Source: Syntrophales bacterium (GTDB taxonomy: Bacteria; Desulfobacterota; Syntrophia; Syntrophales; UBA8958). From it: DNA of 10,102 nt. This document shows, in pieces, positions 1 to 6,922 of the stretch (positions are counted from its first letter, which is position 1; the number at the start of each line of letters is the position of its first letter). A program made the translations under genes and the position numbers. The DNA lies in NCBI GenBank assembly GCA_023231165.1, contig JALNVY010000078.1, positions 1 to 10,102 on the forward strand, given 5' to 3'. The notes under the pieces were generated by a model that did not search any database, was not told the origin of the DNA, and was given only the letters and a program-made list of their open reading frames with translations.

Positions 1-513
1 GTGAACATGACATTTCTTATTCCCGCCCGCGGGCTCATCGGCTTTCGCAGCCACTTTCTGACTGATACGAAGGGATCAGGGGTCATGAATACCCTCTTTG
101 AAGGCTATGAACCCTGGTTTGGCTCCATTCCGCAACGGCTGACCGGGGCACTTGTCGCCGACCGTGCGGGCCGGATTACCGCCTACGCCTGTCATGCAAT
201 GTCAGACCGGGGAGAACTTGTCGTAGCACCGGGGACGGAGGTCTACGGCGGCATGATCGTCGGGGAGCGCAACCGCTCCACGGACCTGAACGTGAATATC
301 GTCAAGGAGAAAAAGCTGACTAATATGAGGAGTTCCACCTCGGACGCGACGGTAATTCTACGCCCCCCACGGCTTATGTCTCTCGATCAGTGCATCGAAT
401 TTATTGCCGAGGATGAGGTGGTCGAGATCACCCCCGGCAGTATTCGCCTCCGGAAAAAGGAACTTGACGCCCAACTGCGGATGGCCCGCTATCGCGAGGA
501 GAAATGGGCCTGA
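1..513 (+). CDS. typA: TypA/BipA ribosome-associated GTPase, C-terminal part (5' truncated)
   Basis: This is the last 170 residues of TypA/BipA, a translational GTPase that binds the ribosome and helps 50S assembly and stress or cold adaptation. The GTPase domain lies outside the window. What is visible is the end of the EF-G-like domain V ([11 protein letters not shown] near residues 7-17) and the BipA-specific C-terminal domain, with GGMIVGE (about 83-89), KKLTNMR (about 103-109), a PPR-LMSLDQ segment (about 122-130) and the near-terminal SIRLRK. These are hallmark BipA motifs. The GTG at base 1 is an internal Val codon, not a start: the family is about 600 residues long and the frame is open to the window edge. 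The stop is TGA at 511-513. The gene ends before a hairpin region shared with the convergent gene at 641-1135. Confidence 0.95.
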   Translation: MNMTFLIPARGLIGFRSHFLTDTKGSGVMNTLFEGYEPWFGSIPQRLTGALVADRAGRITAYACHAMSDRGELVVAPGTEVYGGMIVGERNRSTDLNVNIVKEKKLTNMRSSTSDATVILRPPRLMSLDQCIEFIAEDEVVEITPGSIRLRKKELDAQLRMARYREEKWA

Positions 514-606
514 TACGGGATGGTGCCTTTTCCCCCCTGAACCGTTCCTTTACTCCCCCATCGAGGCCACCAAGGATCAATAAAAAGAAAAGGCGAAGGT
601 AAAGAA

Positions 607-646
607 CCCCGCAAGTTCAGGGGACGAGGAGCGGGGAATTTTATTT
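607..646. terminator. Weak candidate bidirectional terminator between typA and the convergent gene
   Basis: A 6-bp GC stem, CCCCGC (607-612) with GCGGGG (631-636), has an 18-nt loop. On the plus strand it is followed by AATTTTATTT. On the minus strand it follows the stop at 641 by a few bases and leads into a looser T-rich stretch. A second 9-bp pairing, CCCCTGAAC (534-542) with GTTCAGGGG (615-623), overlaps its loop and could compete. Both flanking genes converge here, so a shared terminator is expected, but the stem is short. Confidence 0.45.
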
Positions 647-1135
647 CCACCAGAACGTTTCAATAAATTTTGCCAGAGTCATGTATCGTTCTGGATTAAA
701 ATTGTCCTTCTTCCCGATGTAGCACGATGTACGATCCCCCTCTATCCATAGAATGTGCTCTCCCTCAAGCACATATACCTGAGAGTGGGTATCTCCCGAT
801 GCCGGTCCTACTGCAATTCCCACGGATTCCACGCCGTAACGCTCGGACATGGCTAAGGCACAGGCCACTGATTCATGGCGACACTGCAGGAGCACGGAGT
901 TGGTAGGAGCGCACCCCTGAAAGATGTTCATCGTTACCGCAATGAAGAGACCTATAATGAAAACCTCGTTAGTTTTAGTTATATTTATTTCTCCCTTCTT
1001 AAATTTCCGTCTTGAGTGTCTGATAATAAAAACTGCCAAAGGTAAAACCATATAGAAATGCACTTTTGAACTGGTTATTAACAAAAGCTCAGAAAAAGTC
1101 CAGTAAATGATTTTTGTTAGTTGTTTGCAAATCAT
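641..1135 (-). CDS. Membrane-anchored protein of unknown function, possible transglutaminase-like Cys-His-Asp region
   Basis: I do not recognise this 164-aa protein. Two hydrophobic stretches (about residues 28-38 and 57-72) surround a basic segment (RHSRRKFKK, 39-47), so it is probably membrane-bound or exported. The second stretch ends in FQGC (72-75), which resembles a lipobox but has unusual residues at -3 and -2. The C-terminal half has C85-R-H, then H117 in THSQVYV and D134 in IEGD. The order Cys, about 32 residues, His, about 17 residues, Asp resembles the triad spacing of small transglutaminase-like/papain-fold proteins; this is inference from pattern only. The start is uncertain: the ATG at 1133-1135 has no clear Shine-Dalgarno. 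It lies 4 nt after the stop of an 11-codon reading frame (1140-1175) that does have one, so translation may be coupled. A shorter lipoprotein form starting further in cannot be excluded. The gene converges on typA. Confidence 0.6.
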   Translation of the reverse strand: MICKQLTKIIYWTFSELLLITSSKVHFYMVLPLAVFIIRHSRRKFKKGEINITKTNEVFIIGLFIAVTMNIFQGCAPTNSVLLQCRHESVACALAMSERYGVESVGIAVGPASGDTHSQVYVLEGEHILWIEGDRTSCYIGKKDNFNPERYMTLAKFIETFWWK

Positions 1136-1139
1136 GGAG

Positions 1140-1175
1140 TTAACGATTTATTGAACTTCGCCATTTTTCAGACAT
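1140..1175 (-). CDS. Possible 11-aa upstream coupling peptide
   Basis: A tiny frame encodes MSEKWRSSINR. It is preceded by GAGGGG about 8 nt before its ATG (1173-1175) and stops at 1140-1142, 4 nt before the ATG of the 641-1135 gene. That gene has no ribosome-binding site of its own. The peptide has no amino-acid bias suggesting attenuation. Its support is only the ribosome-binding site and the close spacing, so it may be chance. Confidence 0.3.
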   Translation of the reverse strand: MSEKWRSSINR

Positions 1176-1274
1176 GCAAGATCCCCTCATTTCGTTTAAG
1201 CTATTTTAAAGCTTCATTAAAAATGCATCCATAATCCGTCCTGTAATTTATCAATCATATCCATTAAAGTTTCC

Positions 1275-1280
1275 ATTATA
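1275..1280 (-). promoter_or_regulatory. Consensus -10 hexamer TATAAT for the minus-strand gene
   Basis: On the minus strand 1280-1275 reads TATAAT, the sigma-70 -10 consensus, about 140 bases upstream of the ATG of the 641-1135 gene. No convincing -35 hexamer sits 16-18 bases upstream, and the surrounding DNA is AT-rich, so a chance match is possible. Confidence 0.3.
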
Positions 1281-1330
1281 TCTATTCTATACAAGTACTT
1301 ATGGTACGTGCAAGTTCACCTCATACAACT

Positions 1331-1346
1331 TGGCACGCTTTACGCA
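1331..1346 (+). promoter_or_regulatory. Sigma-54 (-24/-12) promoter for the 91-aa protein gene
   Basis: TGGCACG-CTTT-ACGCA matches the RpoN consensus TGGCAYR-N4-TTGCW in every position except the two T's of the -12 box. The diagnostic GG (1332-1333) and GC (1344-1345) are separated by exactly 10 bases, as required. The predicted start of transcription is near 1357, giving a leader of about 47 nt before the ATG at 1404. The upstream region is AT-rich and long enough to hold enhancer sites. A sigma-54-dependent activator gene of the NtrC/PilR type lies in the same window at 6900-8270. Confidence 0.7.
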
Positions 1347-1403
1347 ATGTATAAAGTAAAACGAAATAAATAAAAAAATGAAAATAAATGGAGGACACAG
1401 ATC

Positions 1404-1679
1404 ATGAAAAAGACATTAGGAACGATGGTAGCGGCAATGGTGGTTGTTCTTTTGACGGGAACTTTCGCGATGGCAGAATATGCAGCAGCCGGTGTGGCTA
1501 ACTTCCCTTACTTCCAGCTTGGATGCCTCATTATCGGCGGGATGACCGTGATCTCCCTGAAACACAAGTATGAGAAGATGTACACGGGAGAAGTCGCCGG
1601 AGTTTTCGCCCTCTACACAGTGCTGATTGCTCTCTTCACCAATCCGGTTATCGAAGGCATTAAGAACCTGGTTGGCTAA
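1404..1679 (+). CDS. Small exported or inner-membrane protein of unknown function (91 aa)
   Basis: The start is secured by GGAGG at 1390-1394, 9 nt before the ATG. The protein opens with a typical signal peptide: KK at 2-3, a hydrophobic core at 8-21, and a likely cleavage after AMA at residue 24. The mature part of about 67 residues has two hydrophobic segments (about 35-51 and 64-80) joined by a basic loop (KHKYEK, 53-58), suggesting two membrane spans. It is not a type IV pilin: there is no GFTLxE-type processing site. It is a single-gene unit, with a sigma-54 promoter upstream, a strong ribosome-binding site, and a very strong terminator downstream, which together suggest high regulated expression. 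I cannot assign a function. Hydrophobic small subunits of membrane complexes would look similar. Confidence 0.85.
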   Translation: MKKTLGTMVAAMVVVLLTGTFAMAEYAAAGVANFPYFQLGCLIIGGMTVISLKHKYEKMYTGEVAGVFALYTVLIALFTNPVIEGIKNLVG

Positions 1680-1697
1680 CATAAACGATATTTATCG

Positions 1698-1743
1698 GGA
1701 ATACAGGTCAATAATGACACGTACCATTGAAATTCTGTATTCC
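1698..1743 (+). repeat. Inverted repeat in the 3' UTR of the 91-aa protein gene
   Basis: GGAATACAG (1698-1706) pairs perfectly with CTGTATTCC (1735-1743). Inside, TCAAT (1708-1712) pairs with ATTGA (1726-1730). The result is an extended stem between the stop codon and the terminator hairpin. It has no T-tract, so it is not itself a terminator. It could stabilise the 3' end of the mRNA or be part of a 3'-UTR-derived small RNA. Confidence 0.55.
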
Positions 1744-1745
1744 TC

Positions 1746-1795
1746 AAAAAGCCCCCTGACAAAACCGGTTCATCAGGGGGCTTTTTCTTTTTGCT
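1746..1795. terminator. Strong bidirectional intrinsic terminator
   Basis: A perfect 14-bp stem pairs AAAAAGCCCCCTGA (1746-1759) with its complement at 1773-1786, around a 13-nt loop. Plus-strand transcripts of the 91-aa gene end in the T-rich run at 1782-1792. The A-run at 1746-1750 becomes a T-run for minus-strand transcripts of the acetate-kinase fusion gene, whose stop lies at 1867. It therefore serves two convergent genes. Confidence 0.93.
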
Positions 1796-1866
1796 GCTGA
1801 AGAATGATGTTCTTATTCCCCAGCGATCAAGTTCCTCCGTGAATTGTTTGACGTACAGCGGTTTAA

Positions 1867-4197
1867 TTACACATAGTTTCGATGCTGTATGGATTCAATA
1901 TATCCCACCGTTCCGGATGATATCTGAGCGGCGTTGGCCTCATCGGTATCCAGGTGCATGTCCATTCGAAAGCTTGGATTGACGCGGGTGAGGACGTCGC
2001 CAAAAATCAACTCCCGGACACCCTTGACTTTGATCATAACCACATCTTTATCACGCAGCCCCATGCTCAGGGCTTCTTCGGGGGACATGTGGATATGGCG
2101 TTTGGCGCAGATTACCCCTTTTTCCAGAAGAACACTACCGATATCGCCCTCAATTGTAACGCCGGGGGTACCCTCAATATCGCCGGAATCCCGAATAGGG
2201 GCGTCAATGCCAAGGCGGAATTGTTCGGTTCGGGCAATTTCCACCTGGGATTCCTTGCGCAGGGGGCCGAGGATACGCACCTTTTCTATACGGCCCTTGG
2301 GGCCGACGAGATTCACCGCTTCCGCCGCCGCAAACTGGCCTGGCTGACTCAATTCCGAGCGGGGTGTCAGGGTGCGACCGGCGCCGAAAATGATTTCGAA
2401 ATCTTCCTGGCACAAATGGACATGATGGGCCGAGGTACTCAAAGGAATCGCCCTGGATCGGAAATTTTCCATTTCATTAACAGGAAGAGAACGTCCCAGG
2501 GAATGTATGGTTTCGCGGGCAATCATCCTTTCTTCATCGGCGGGAACGACGAGGATACGGATCGTGCAATCAGTCTCGGAAATATCGGCGATTTGCCCCC
2601 GCATGGCCACGGTTTTACGGTTTATCTGATCGGAAACGGCGATCCCGAATACCTCCAGTCCCTGGCAGATGCGGGCGCGAATCTCGGGAGAGTTTTCACC
2701 GATGCCGCCGGTAAAAATAAGGGCATCCAGACCACCGAGAGCGGCAATATATGATCCGATGTATTTCTTGACCCGGTAACAGAAAATACTTACTGCCATT
2801 TTGCAGCGCATGTCTCCCGCTTCCGCTGCTTCCAGGACTTCGCGCATATCGTTGCTCTTACCGCTTAGTCCCTTGAGACCGCTGTCTTTATTGAGAATCT
2901 TGTCTATCTGCTCAAAAGTCATGCCCGCATGCCTCATTAGGTGAAGGAGAACACCCGGGTCTAAATCACCGGCCCGGGTTCCCATCACCAGTCCTTCCAG
3001 AGGCGTCATGCCCATGCTCGTATCTATGCTCTGCCCATGATCGATGGCGCAGACGGATGCACCACTTCCCAGGTGACAAGAGATAATCTTCAAGTCTCCG
3101 ACCGGAACTTTCAGGGTGGTGGCGGCGCTTAGGGAAACAAAGCGGTGGTTGGTGCCGTGAAATCCGAAACGGCGGATCTGTTCTTTTTCACACAGATCGA
3201 AGGGAAGGGCGTAACGGAAGGATGCCTCGGGCATATTGAGATGAAAGGCCGTATCAAAAACGGCCACTTGGGGGACCCCCGGCAAAATATTCTTTAACGT
3301 CTCGATACCCTCCAGGTTATAAGGATTATGGAGGGGGGCGATGGGGATGCATGCACGGATAGCTTCCGTAACCTCGTCGTTGATGGGCATGGAGCTGGAA
3401 AAACGTTTGCCTCCATGGACGACCCGATGGCCGATAGCCGAGATCTCATTGACATCGCTTACGGCTCCATACTCGGCATGGCTAAGCACCTGCACCATGT
3501 CATGAAAAGCGTCGCTCACAGTGGCGATATGTTCGCCGGGGATCGTCTGCTTTTGACCCGATTTTTTGATGACGTGGGATGTCTGTCCAGACCCGATTTT
3601 CTCCACCAGACCGTCTAATAATGATTCTTTCTTGACGGTGTCGAAGAGGGAATATTTTAATGAGGAACTGCCGCTGTTTACAACGAGAATCTTCATCGGT
3701 TCCGATATGCAGGAGAAGTTCAGATCGTAGGGATCATCATTTTCACGATGGGCAAGGCGCCGCCGTTTCACCTCTTCCTGAAACTTTTCGTCGTCCAGAA
3801 GGCGCTTAGTGATGAATTTGGTCACCTTCATAAGGGTCTTGGGATTCCTGGCGATGATCTGAGAGATCGTTTCTCTTGGAATTTTAATGACCTTACTGTC
3901 CCGGGAAGAGGTTACGTTGGCACCGGCGGGTTCGCCGGAGAGAATCGACATCTCACCAAAGAAAGCCCCTCTTTCTAGCGAAGCGATCACCTGTTGCCTT
4001 CCCGTTTCGTCGGGCAGCGAAACATCAACCTCTCCGTCATAGACAATCCAGAGGAAACGTCCGATGTCCCCGATCTTGATAATTTTGGTGTCGTCGGGAC
4101 AATCAATGCTTTGAGAGGTCTCTGCTAAAAAGGCGATATCCTCCACCCCCAGATCGGAGAAAATGTCGATGGATTTAAAAAACTGATCTGATTCCAT
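1867..4197 (-). CDS. ackA: Three-domain fusion: cyclic-nucleotide-binding-like domain + acetate kinase + PduL-type phosphotransacylase
   Basis: This 776-aa cytoplasmic enzyme should convert acetyl-CoA plus phosphate to acetyl phosphate (PduL part) and then make acetate plus ATP (AckA part), or run in reverse. Residues about 5-140 form a CRP-type effector fold with FFGEMSIL near 79-86, but no DNA-binding domain follows. Residues 168 to about 570 are a full-length acetate kinase: N174-SGSSS, GHR258VVHGG, FD315TAF, H347GTNH, H375, TR408AG and E555-E556, matching the family's active-site residues. Residues about 582-765 are PduL: H591-H592-x-H594, LSQPGQFAAAE626, RH701IH703MSP and MH748LDTDEANAA, with all expected metal-binding His present. 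The start is the ATG at 4195-4197, because AGGAGG lies 7 nt upstream. An in-frame ATG at 4222-4224 would put that ribosome-binding site inside the coding region. No ribosome-binding site precedes Met168, so AckA is not separately initiated. A chance frame fusion is unlikely because all three domains are intact and in one frame. Confidence 0.93.
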   Translation of the reverse strand: MESDQFFKSIDIFSDLGVEDIAFLAETSQSIDCPDDTKIIKIGDIGRFLWIVYDGEVDVSLPDETGRQQVIASLERGAFFGEMSILSGEPAGANVTSSRDSKVIKIPRETISQIIARNPKTLMKVTKFITKRLLDDEKFQEEVKRRRLAHRENDDPYDLNFSCISEPMKILVVNSGSSSLKYSLFDTVKKESLLDGLVEKIGSGQTSHVIKKSGQKQTIPGEHIATVSDAFHDMVQVLSHAEYGAVSDVNEISAIGHRVVHGGKRFSSSMPINDEVTEAIRACIPIAPLHNPYNLEGIETLKNILPGVPQVAVFDTAFHLNMPEASFRYALPFDLCEKEQIRRFGFHGTNHRFVSLSAATTLKVPVGDLKIISCHLGSGASVCAIDHGQSIDTSMGMTPLEGLVMGTRAGDLDPGVLLHLMRHAGMTFEQIDKILNKDSGLKGLSGKSNDMREVLEAAEAGDMRCKMAVSIFCYRVKKYIGSYIAALGGLDALIFTGGIGENSPEIRARICQGLEVFGIAVSDQINRKTVAMRGQIADISETDCTIRILVVPADEERMIARETIHSLGRSLPVNEMENFRSRAIPLSTSAHHVHLCQEDFEIIFGAGRTLTPRSELSQPGQFAAAEAVNLVGPKGRIEKVRILGPLRKESQVEIARTEQFRLGIDAPIRDSGDIEGTPGVTIEGDIGSVLLEKGVICAKRHIHMSPEEALSMGLRDKDVVMIKVKGVRELIFGDVLTRVNPSFRMDMHLDTDEANAAQISSGTVGYIESIQHRNYV

Positions 4198-4290
4198 GTT
4201 AATACCTCCTGTCGGCTCCTGCAAGGTTATCCTGTGAATCGTTGTTAACGTGAGGCATCATCTATCTGAGGAACAAAAATACTTCTAATA

Positions 4291-4319
4291 ATGTTAATAA
4301 ATATCCCGATCAGAGTCAA
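4291..4319 (-). promoter_or_regulatory. Sigma-70 promoter for the acetate-kinase fusion gene
   Basis: On the minus strand TTGACT (4319-4314) and TAACAT (4296-4291) are separated by 17 bases, matching five of six and four of six consensus positions with ideal spacing. Transcription would start near 4284, leaving a leader of about 87 nt before the ATG at 4197. The 233-base divergent region 4198-4430 otherwise holds the AGGAGG of the fusion gene, a small dyad AACAT-N5-ATGTT (4350-4364), and no clear promoter for the plus-strand operon. Confidence 0.6.
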
Positions 4320-4430
4320 CAAAATATCATAGTTTTCGTGATGAAAAAAAACATGCTTTATGTTAGAAACTGACTCGTCCTATTCAATAGCCGCAAGGGC
4401 GGAAAAGTAAAATTAAGCGAGCAGAAAGAC

Positions 4431-5207
4431 ATGGATATGAATAATCATACGGTAGGAATCGATGTCGGTTCCATCACATCCAAGGCGGTCTTGATGAAAG
4501 ACGGGACAATTTTGGCCTCGAAGGTTATTTTCACGGGCTATAACGTCGAAACAGCAGCCCGCAAAGTATTTGAAGAAGTCCTCGCGGATGTTGGCCTGCC
4601 GCTGGAGGCGGTCGGAAGGATCGTGGCTACAGGATATGGGCGGAAGGGGGTCTCCTTCGCTCATGAATCTCTGACCGAGATTCTTTGTCATGCGTCGGGG
4701 GCTTATTATCAGAATCCGGAAATCAGGTTTATTATCGATATCGGAGGGCAGGACAGTAAGGCAATCCTGTTGGACGATGCGGGAAGAGTGAAAAATTTTA
4801 CCATGAACGACAAATGCGCCGCGGGGACGGGACGGTTTCTGGAAGTCATGGCCCGGGCTATGGAAGTAAATCTGGAAGACTTCGGCGATTTATCCATGCA
4901 GGCAGATCAACCGTCCAAGATCAGCAGCCTCTGCACTGTCTTTGCCGAATCGGAGGTGATCTCGCTGATTTCCAAAGGGGCGTCACGGGAAAACATAATC
5001 GCCGGCATCCACGAATCCATCGGCGCCCGTGTGTCGGCGATGGCAAAGAGGGTAGGGTTGCGGGCGCCCGTCATGATGACGGGTGGTGTAGCAAAAAACA
5101 AGGGGGTGGTGAAGGCCCTGCTAGAAAAACTGGGCCTGCCAATTGAGGTGTCGCGGTATGCACAAGTGAACGGCGCCATCGGGGCGGCTTATCTGGCATG
5201 GAAATAA
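4431..5207 (+). CDS. Acyl-CoA dehydratase/reductase activase (BadF/BadG/BcrA/BcrD, HgdC-like ATPase)
   Basis: At 258 aa this matches the length of HgdC, the homodimeric Fe-S ATPase that drives single-electron transfer into 2-hydroxyacyl-CoA dehydratases; related subunits power benzoyl-CoA reductase. It has the actin/hexokinase-type nucleotide fold: GIDVGS (9-14), GGQDSK (105-110) and TGGVA (217-221). The two cluster cysteines are present, C129 in NDKCAAGTG and C168 in SSLCTVFAESE. In this family each subunit gives two Cys to one [4Fe-4S] cluster at the dimer interface. The ATG at 4431 has only a weak upstream purine stretch, and the ATG at 4437 is a possible alternative. No dehydratase or reductase subunits are in the window. 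Its 3' end overlaps the next gene by 10 bases if that gene starts at 5198, implying an operon with a two-component system, which is unusual company for an activase. The client enzyme is unknown. Confidence 0.92.
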   Translation: MDMNNHTVGIDVGSITSKAVLMKDGTILASKVIFTGYNVETAARKVFEEVLADVGLPLEAVGRIVATGYGRKGVSFAHESLTEILCHASGAYYQNPEIRFIIDIGGQDSKAILLDDAGRVKNFTMNDKCAAGTGRFLEVMARAMEVNLEDFGDLSMQADQPSKISSLCTVFAESEVISLISKGASRENIIAGIHESIGARVSAMAKRVGLRAPVMMTGGVAKNKGVVKALLEKLGLPIEVSRYAQVNGAIGAAYLAWK

Positions 5208-6922
5208 AGTTGATCTCGGGACGGGATAAAATGATGGGCGAAGAGAATCTGCAAGGGAAAATAAAGGGATTGATCTTATCCAGGGTCGCCATGGCGACCT
5301 TTTTACTAGGTATTTTTATCTTCCTACAGATAAAAGCCCCGGACTTCTTAACCCAGACATCCATATCTTATTTTTACGGAATTATTGCCCTGATCTATCT
5401 TCTATCTCTGGGATTTTCCGTCATCAGCAGAATAGTCACGAACCAGCGGGGTCATATTTATCTCCAGATAATGACCGACGTGGTCATGGTCACGGCTCTT
5501 ATCTATGCAACGGGCGGAATCAGATCCACATATGCTGTATTCTATCCTTTGGTTATTATCTACTCTGTTCTGTATCTTGGCAGGAATGGCGGTCTCATAA
5601 CCGCTTCGGCCGCATCGATCTTTTATGGACTTTTGATTGACCTTGAGTATTATCGTGTTATCATTCCCATTTCCCATCCCTACATTTGGGAAGTCCCCGA
5701 TACAGCCGGACACGTATTTCTCCGCATATTTGTCAACATCCTTTCTTTTTACCTTATTGCCCTCTTGGCCAGTTTCGTGGTCGAGAAGGAAAAAAAGACC
5801 AGAGCTCTCCTTGCCGAGAAGGAATCAGCCTTTAACCAGTTGGATTTGCTCTATCGTTCTATCATCGAATCTATTGATACGGGTATTTTGACTATAGATC
5901 TGGAAGGGAGAATCAAATCATTCAACAGGGCCGCAGAACAGATCACCGGCTGGAGTTTTGTCTCGTTGGAAAATCATAGCATCCAGAATATCTTTCCTGC
6001 CTGGAAAGAATTATACGTTAATAGTCTTAATAATGATGGGAGTGTTAAGGGACGCTTTGAAATGCCCGTCGTTGTGATTAATGATCGTCGTTTGATTTTA
6101 GGTTGCGCCCTCTCGGCGCTCAGAGATAATAGCAGCCAAAAGATCGGTGACATTCTGATATTTCAGGACCTGACAAAGGTGAAGGAGATGGAAACAGTAT
6201 TAGAGAGAAACCGTCGGCTTGCTTTCGTTGGCGAAATGGCAGCGGGACTTGCCCATGAAATCCGTAACCCCTTGGCCTCCATCAGTGGTTCCATTCAGAT
6301 GTTGATGAAAGAATCCAGTATGGGAACAACGGAAGGGCGGCTTATGCGGGTAATAATGCGTGGCAAGGATCAACTGGAAGGGTTTGTAAAGGACTTTCTC
6401 CTTCTGGCCAGACATAACCGCGGTCCCCATCAGGAAATCCTGATTGGCGATGTTATCGGGGAGGTTCTGGAAGCGGCGGGAGTAATGCCGGATTGGAATA
6501 GTAATATTGAGATCAGCGAGACTCTTGAAGAAGGCGGTGCTATCAAAGGGAACAGGGAAGAGATGCGCCAATTGATATGGAACCTCATCCTCAACGCTGC
6601 ACAATCGATGCCGGAAGGGGGGCGTCTTGACATCGGCGTCAGGGAAAAGAATCTGGAAAATCACGAGGGACTTGAGATCATCGTGGCAGATAACGGCGTG
6701 GGGATTACTGAAGAAAATAAAAAATTGATATTTGAGCCTTTTTTTACCACTAAAGAGAGAGGCACGGGATTAGGTTTGGCTATAGTGATGAGGATCGTCA
6801 ATAGCTACGGAGGAAATTTGTTATTTGAAAGTACTTCCGGTATGGGGACGAAATTTGTAATCTGGCTCCCCAAGACGGGGTTTATCCAAGGAGGTGAAAA
6901 TGGCGAAGATACTCGTCGTTGA
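5198..6922 (+). CDS. pilS: PilS-like membrane sensor histidine kinase (six TM segments, PAS, HisKA, HATPase)
   Basis: This 574-aa inner-membrane kinase is the likely partner of the downstream regulator. About six hydrophobic segments occupy residues 27-47, 58-78, 91-106, 112-128, 132-148 and 174-195. A PAS domain follows (about 215-325, with ESIDTGILTIDLEGRI). The HisKA phosphoacceptor is H353 in LAHEIRNP. The ATPase domain has N462 and N466 (N box), DNGVGI (498-503), FEPFFTTK (512-519) and GTGLGLAIV (522-530). The six-helix plus PAS layout and the paired NtrC-type regulator point to the PilS/NtrB group; the signal cannot be read from sequence. The start is uncertain: the ATG at 5198 overlaps the activase stop, while ATGs at 5231 and 5234 follow a weak GGGA and would give about 563 aa. 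The 3' end overlaps pilR by 23 bases, so the two are translationally coupled. Confidence 0.9.
   Translation: MEIKLISGRDKMMGEENLQGKIKGLILSRVAMATFLLGIFIFLQIKAPDFLTQTSISYFYGIIALIYLLSLGFSVISRIVTNQRGHIYLQIMTDVVMVTALIYATGGIRSTYAVFYPLVIIYSVLYLGRNGGLITASAASIFYGLLIDLEYYRVIIPISHPYIWEVPDTAGHVFLRIFVNILSFYLIALLASFVVEKEKKTRALLAEKESAFNQLDLLYRSIIESIDTGILTIDLEGRIKSFNRAAEQITGWSFVSLENHSIQNIFPAWKELYVNSLNNDGSVKGRFEMPVVVINDRRLILGCALSALRDNSSQKIGDILIFQDLTKVKEMETVLERNRRLAFVGEMAAGLAHEIRNPLASISGSIQMLMKESSMGTTEGRLMRVIMRGKDQLEGFVKDFLLLARHNRGPHQEILIGDVIGEVLEAAGVMPDWNSNIEISETLEEGGAIKGNREEMRQLIWNLILNAAQSMPEGGRLDIGVREKNLENHEGLEIIVADNGVGITEENKKLIFEPFFTTKERGTGLGLAIVMRIVNSYGGNLLFESTSGMGTKFVIWLPKTGFIQGGENGEDTRR

Noticed and set aside
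1..3. GTG at the window edge as a typA start codon
   Set aside because: The frame is open to the edge and the encoded part begins mid-domain; about 430 N-terminal residues of TypA must lie outside.
1404..1679. The 91-aa protein as a type IV pilin controlled by PilR
   Set aside because: It lacks the prepilin cleavage motif and the Glu at position 5 of the mature N-terminus, and it has two hydrophobic segments instead of one N-terminal helix.
1954..2754. 266-codon open frame on the plus strand opposite the acetate-kinase fusion gene
   Set aside because: It is antisense to the highly conserved AckA and PduL coding regions, has no ribosome-binding site, and its translation resembles no protein. 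It is a shadow of the real gene.
4198..4224. Upstream ATG giving a 785-aa form of the fusion protein
   Set aside because: The nine extra codons contain the consensus AGGAGG that serves the ATG at 4195-4197, and the longer form has no ribosome-binding site of its own.
4240..4250. Small palindromic CGTT-N3-AACG in the leader of the fusion gene
   Set aside because: Four-base arms are too short to separate from chance and match no operator I know.
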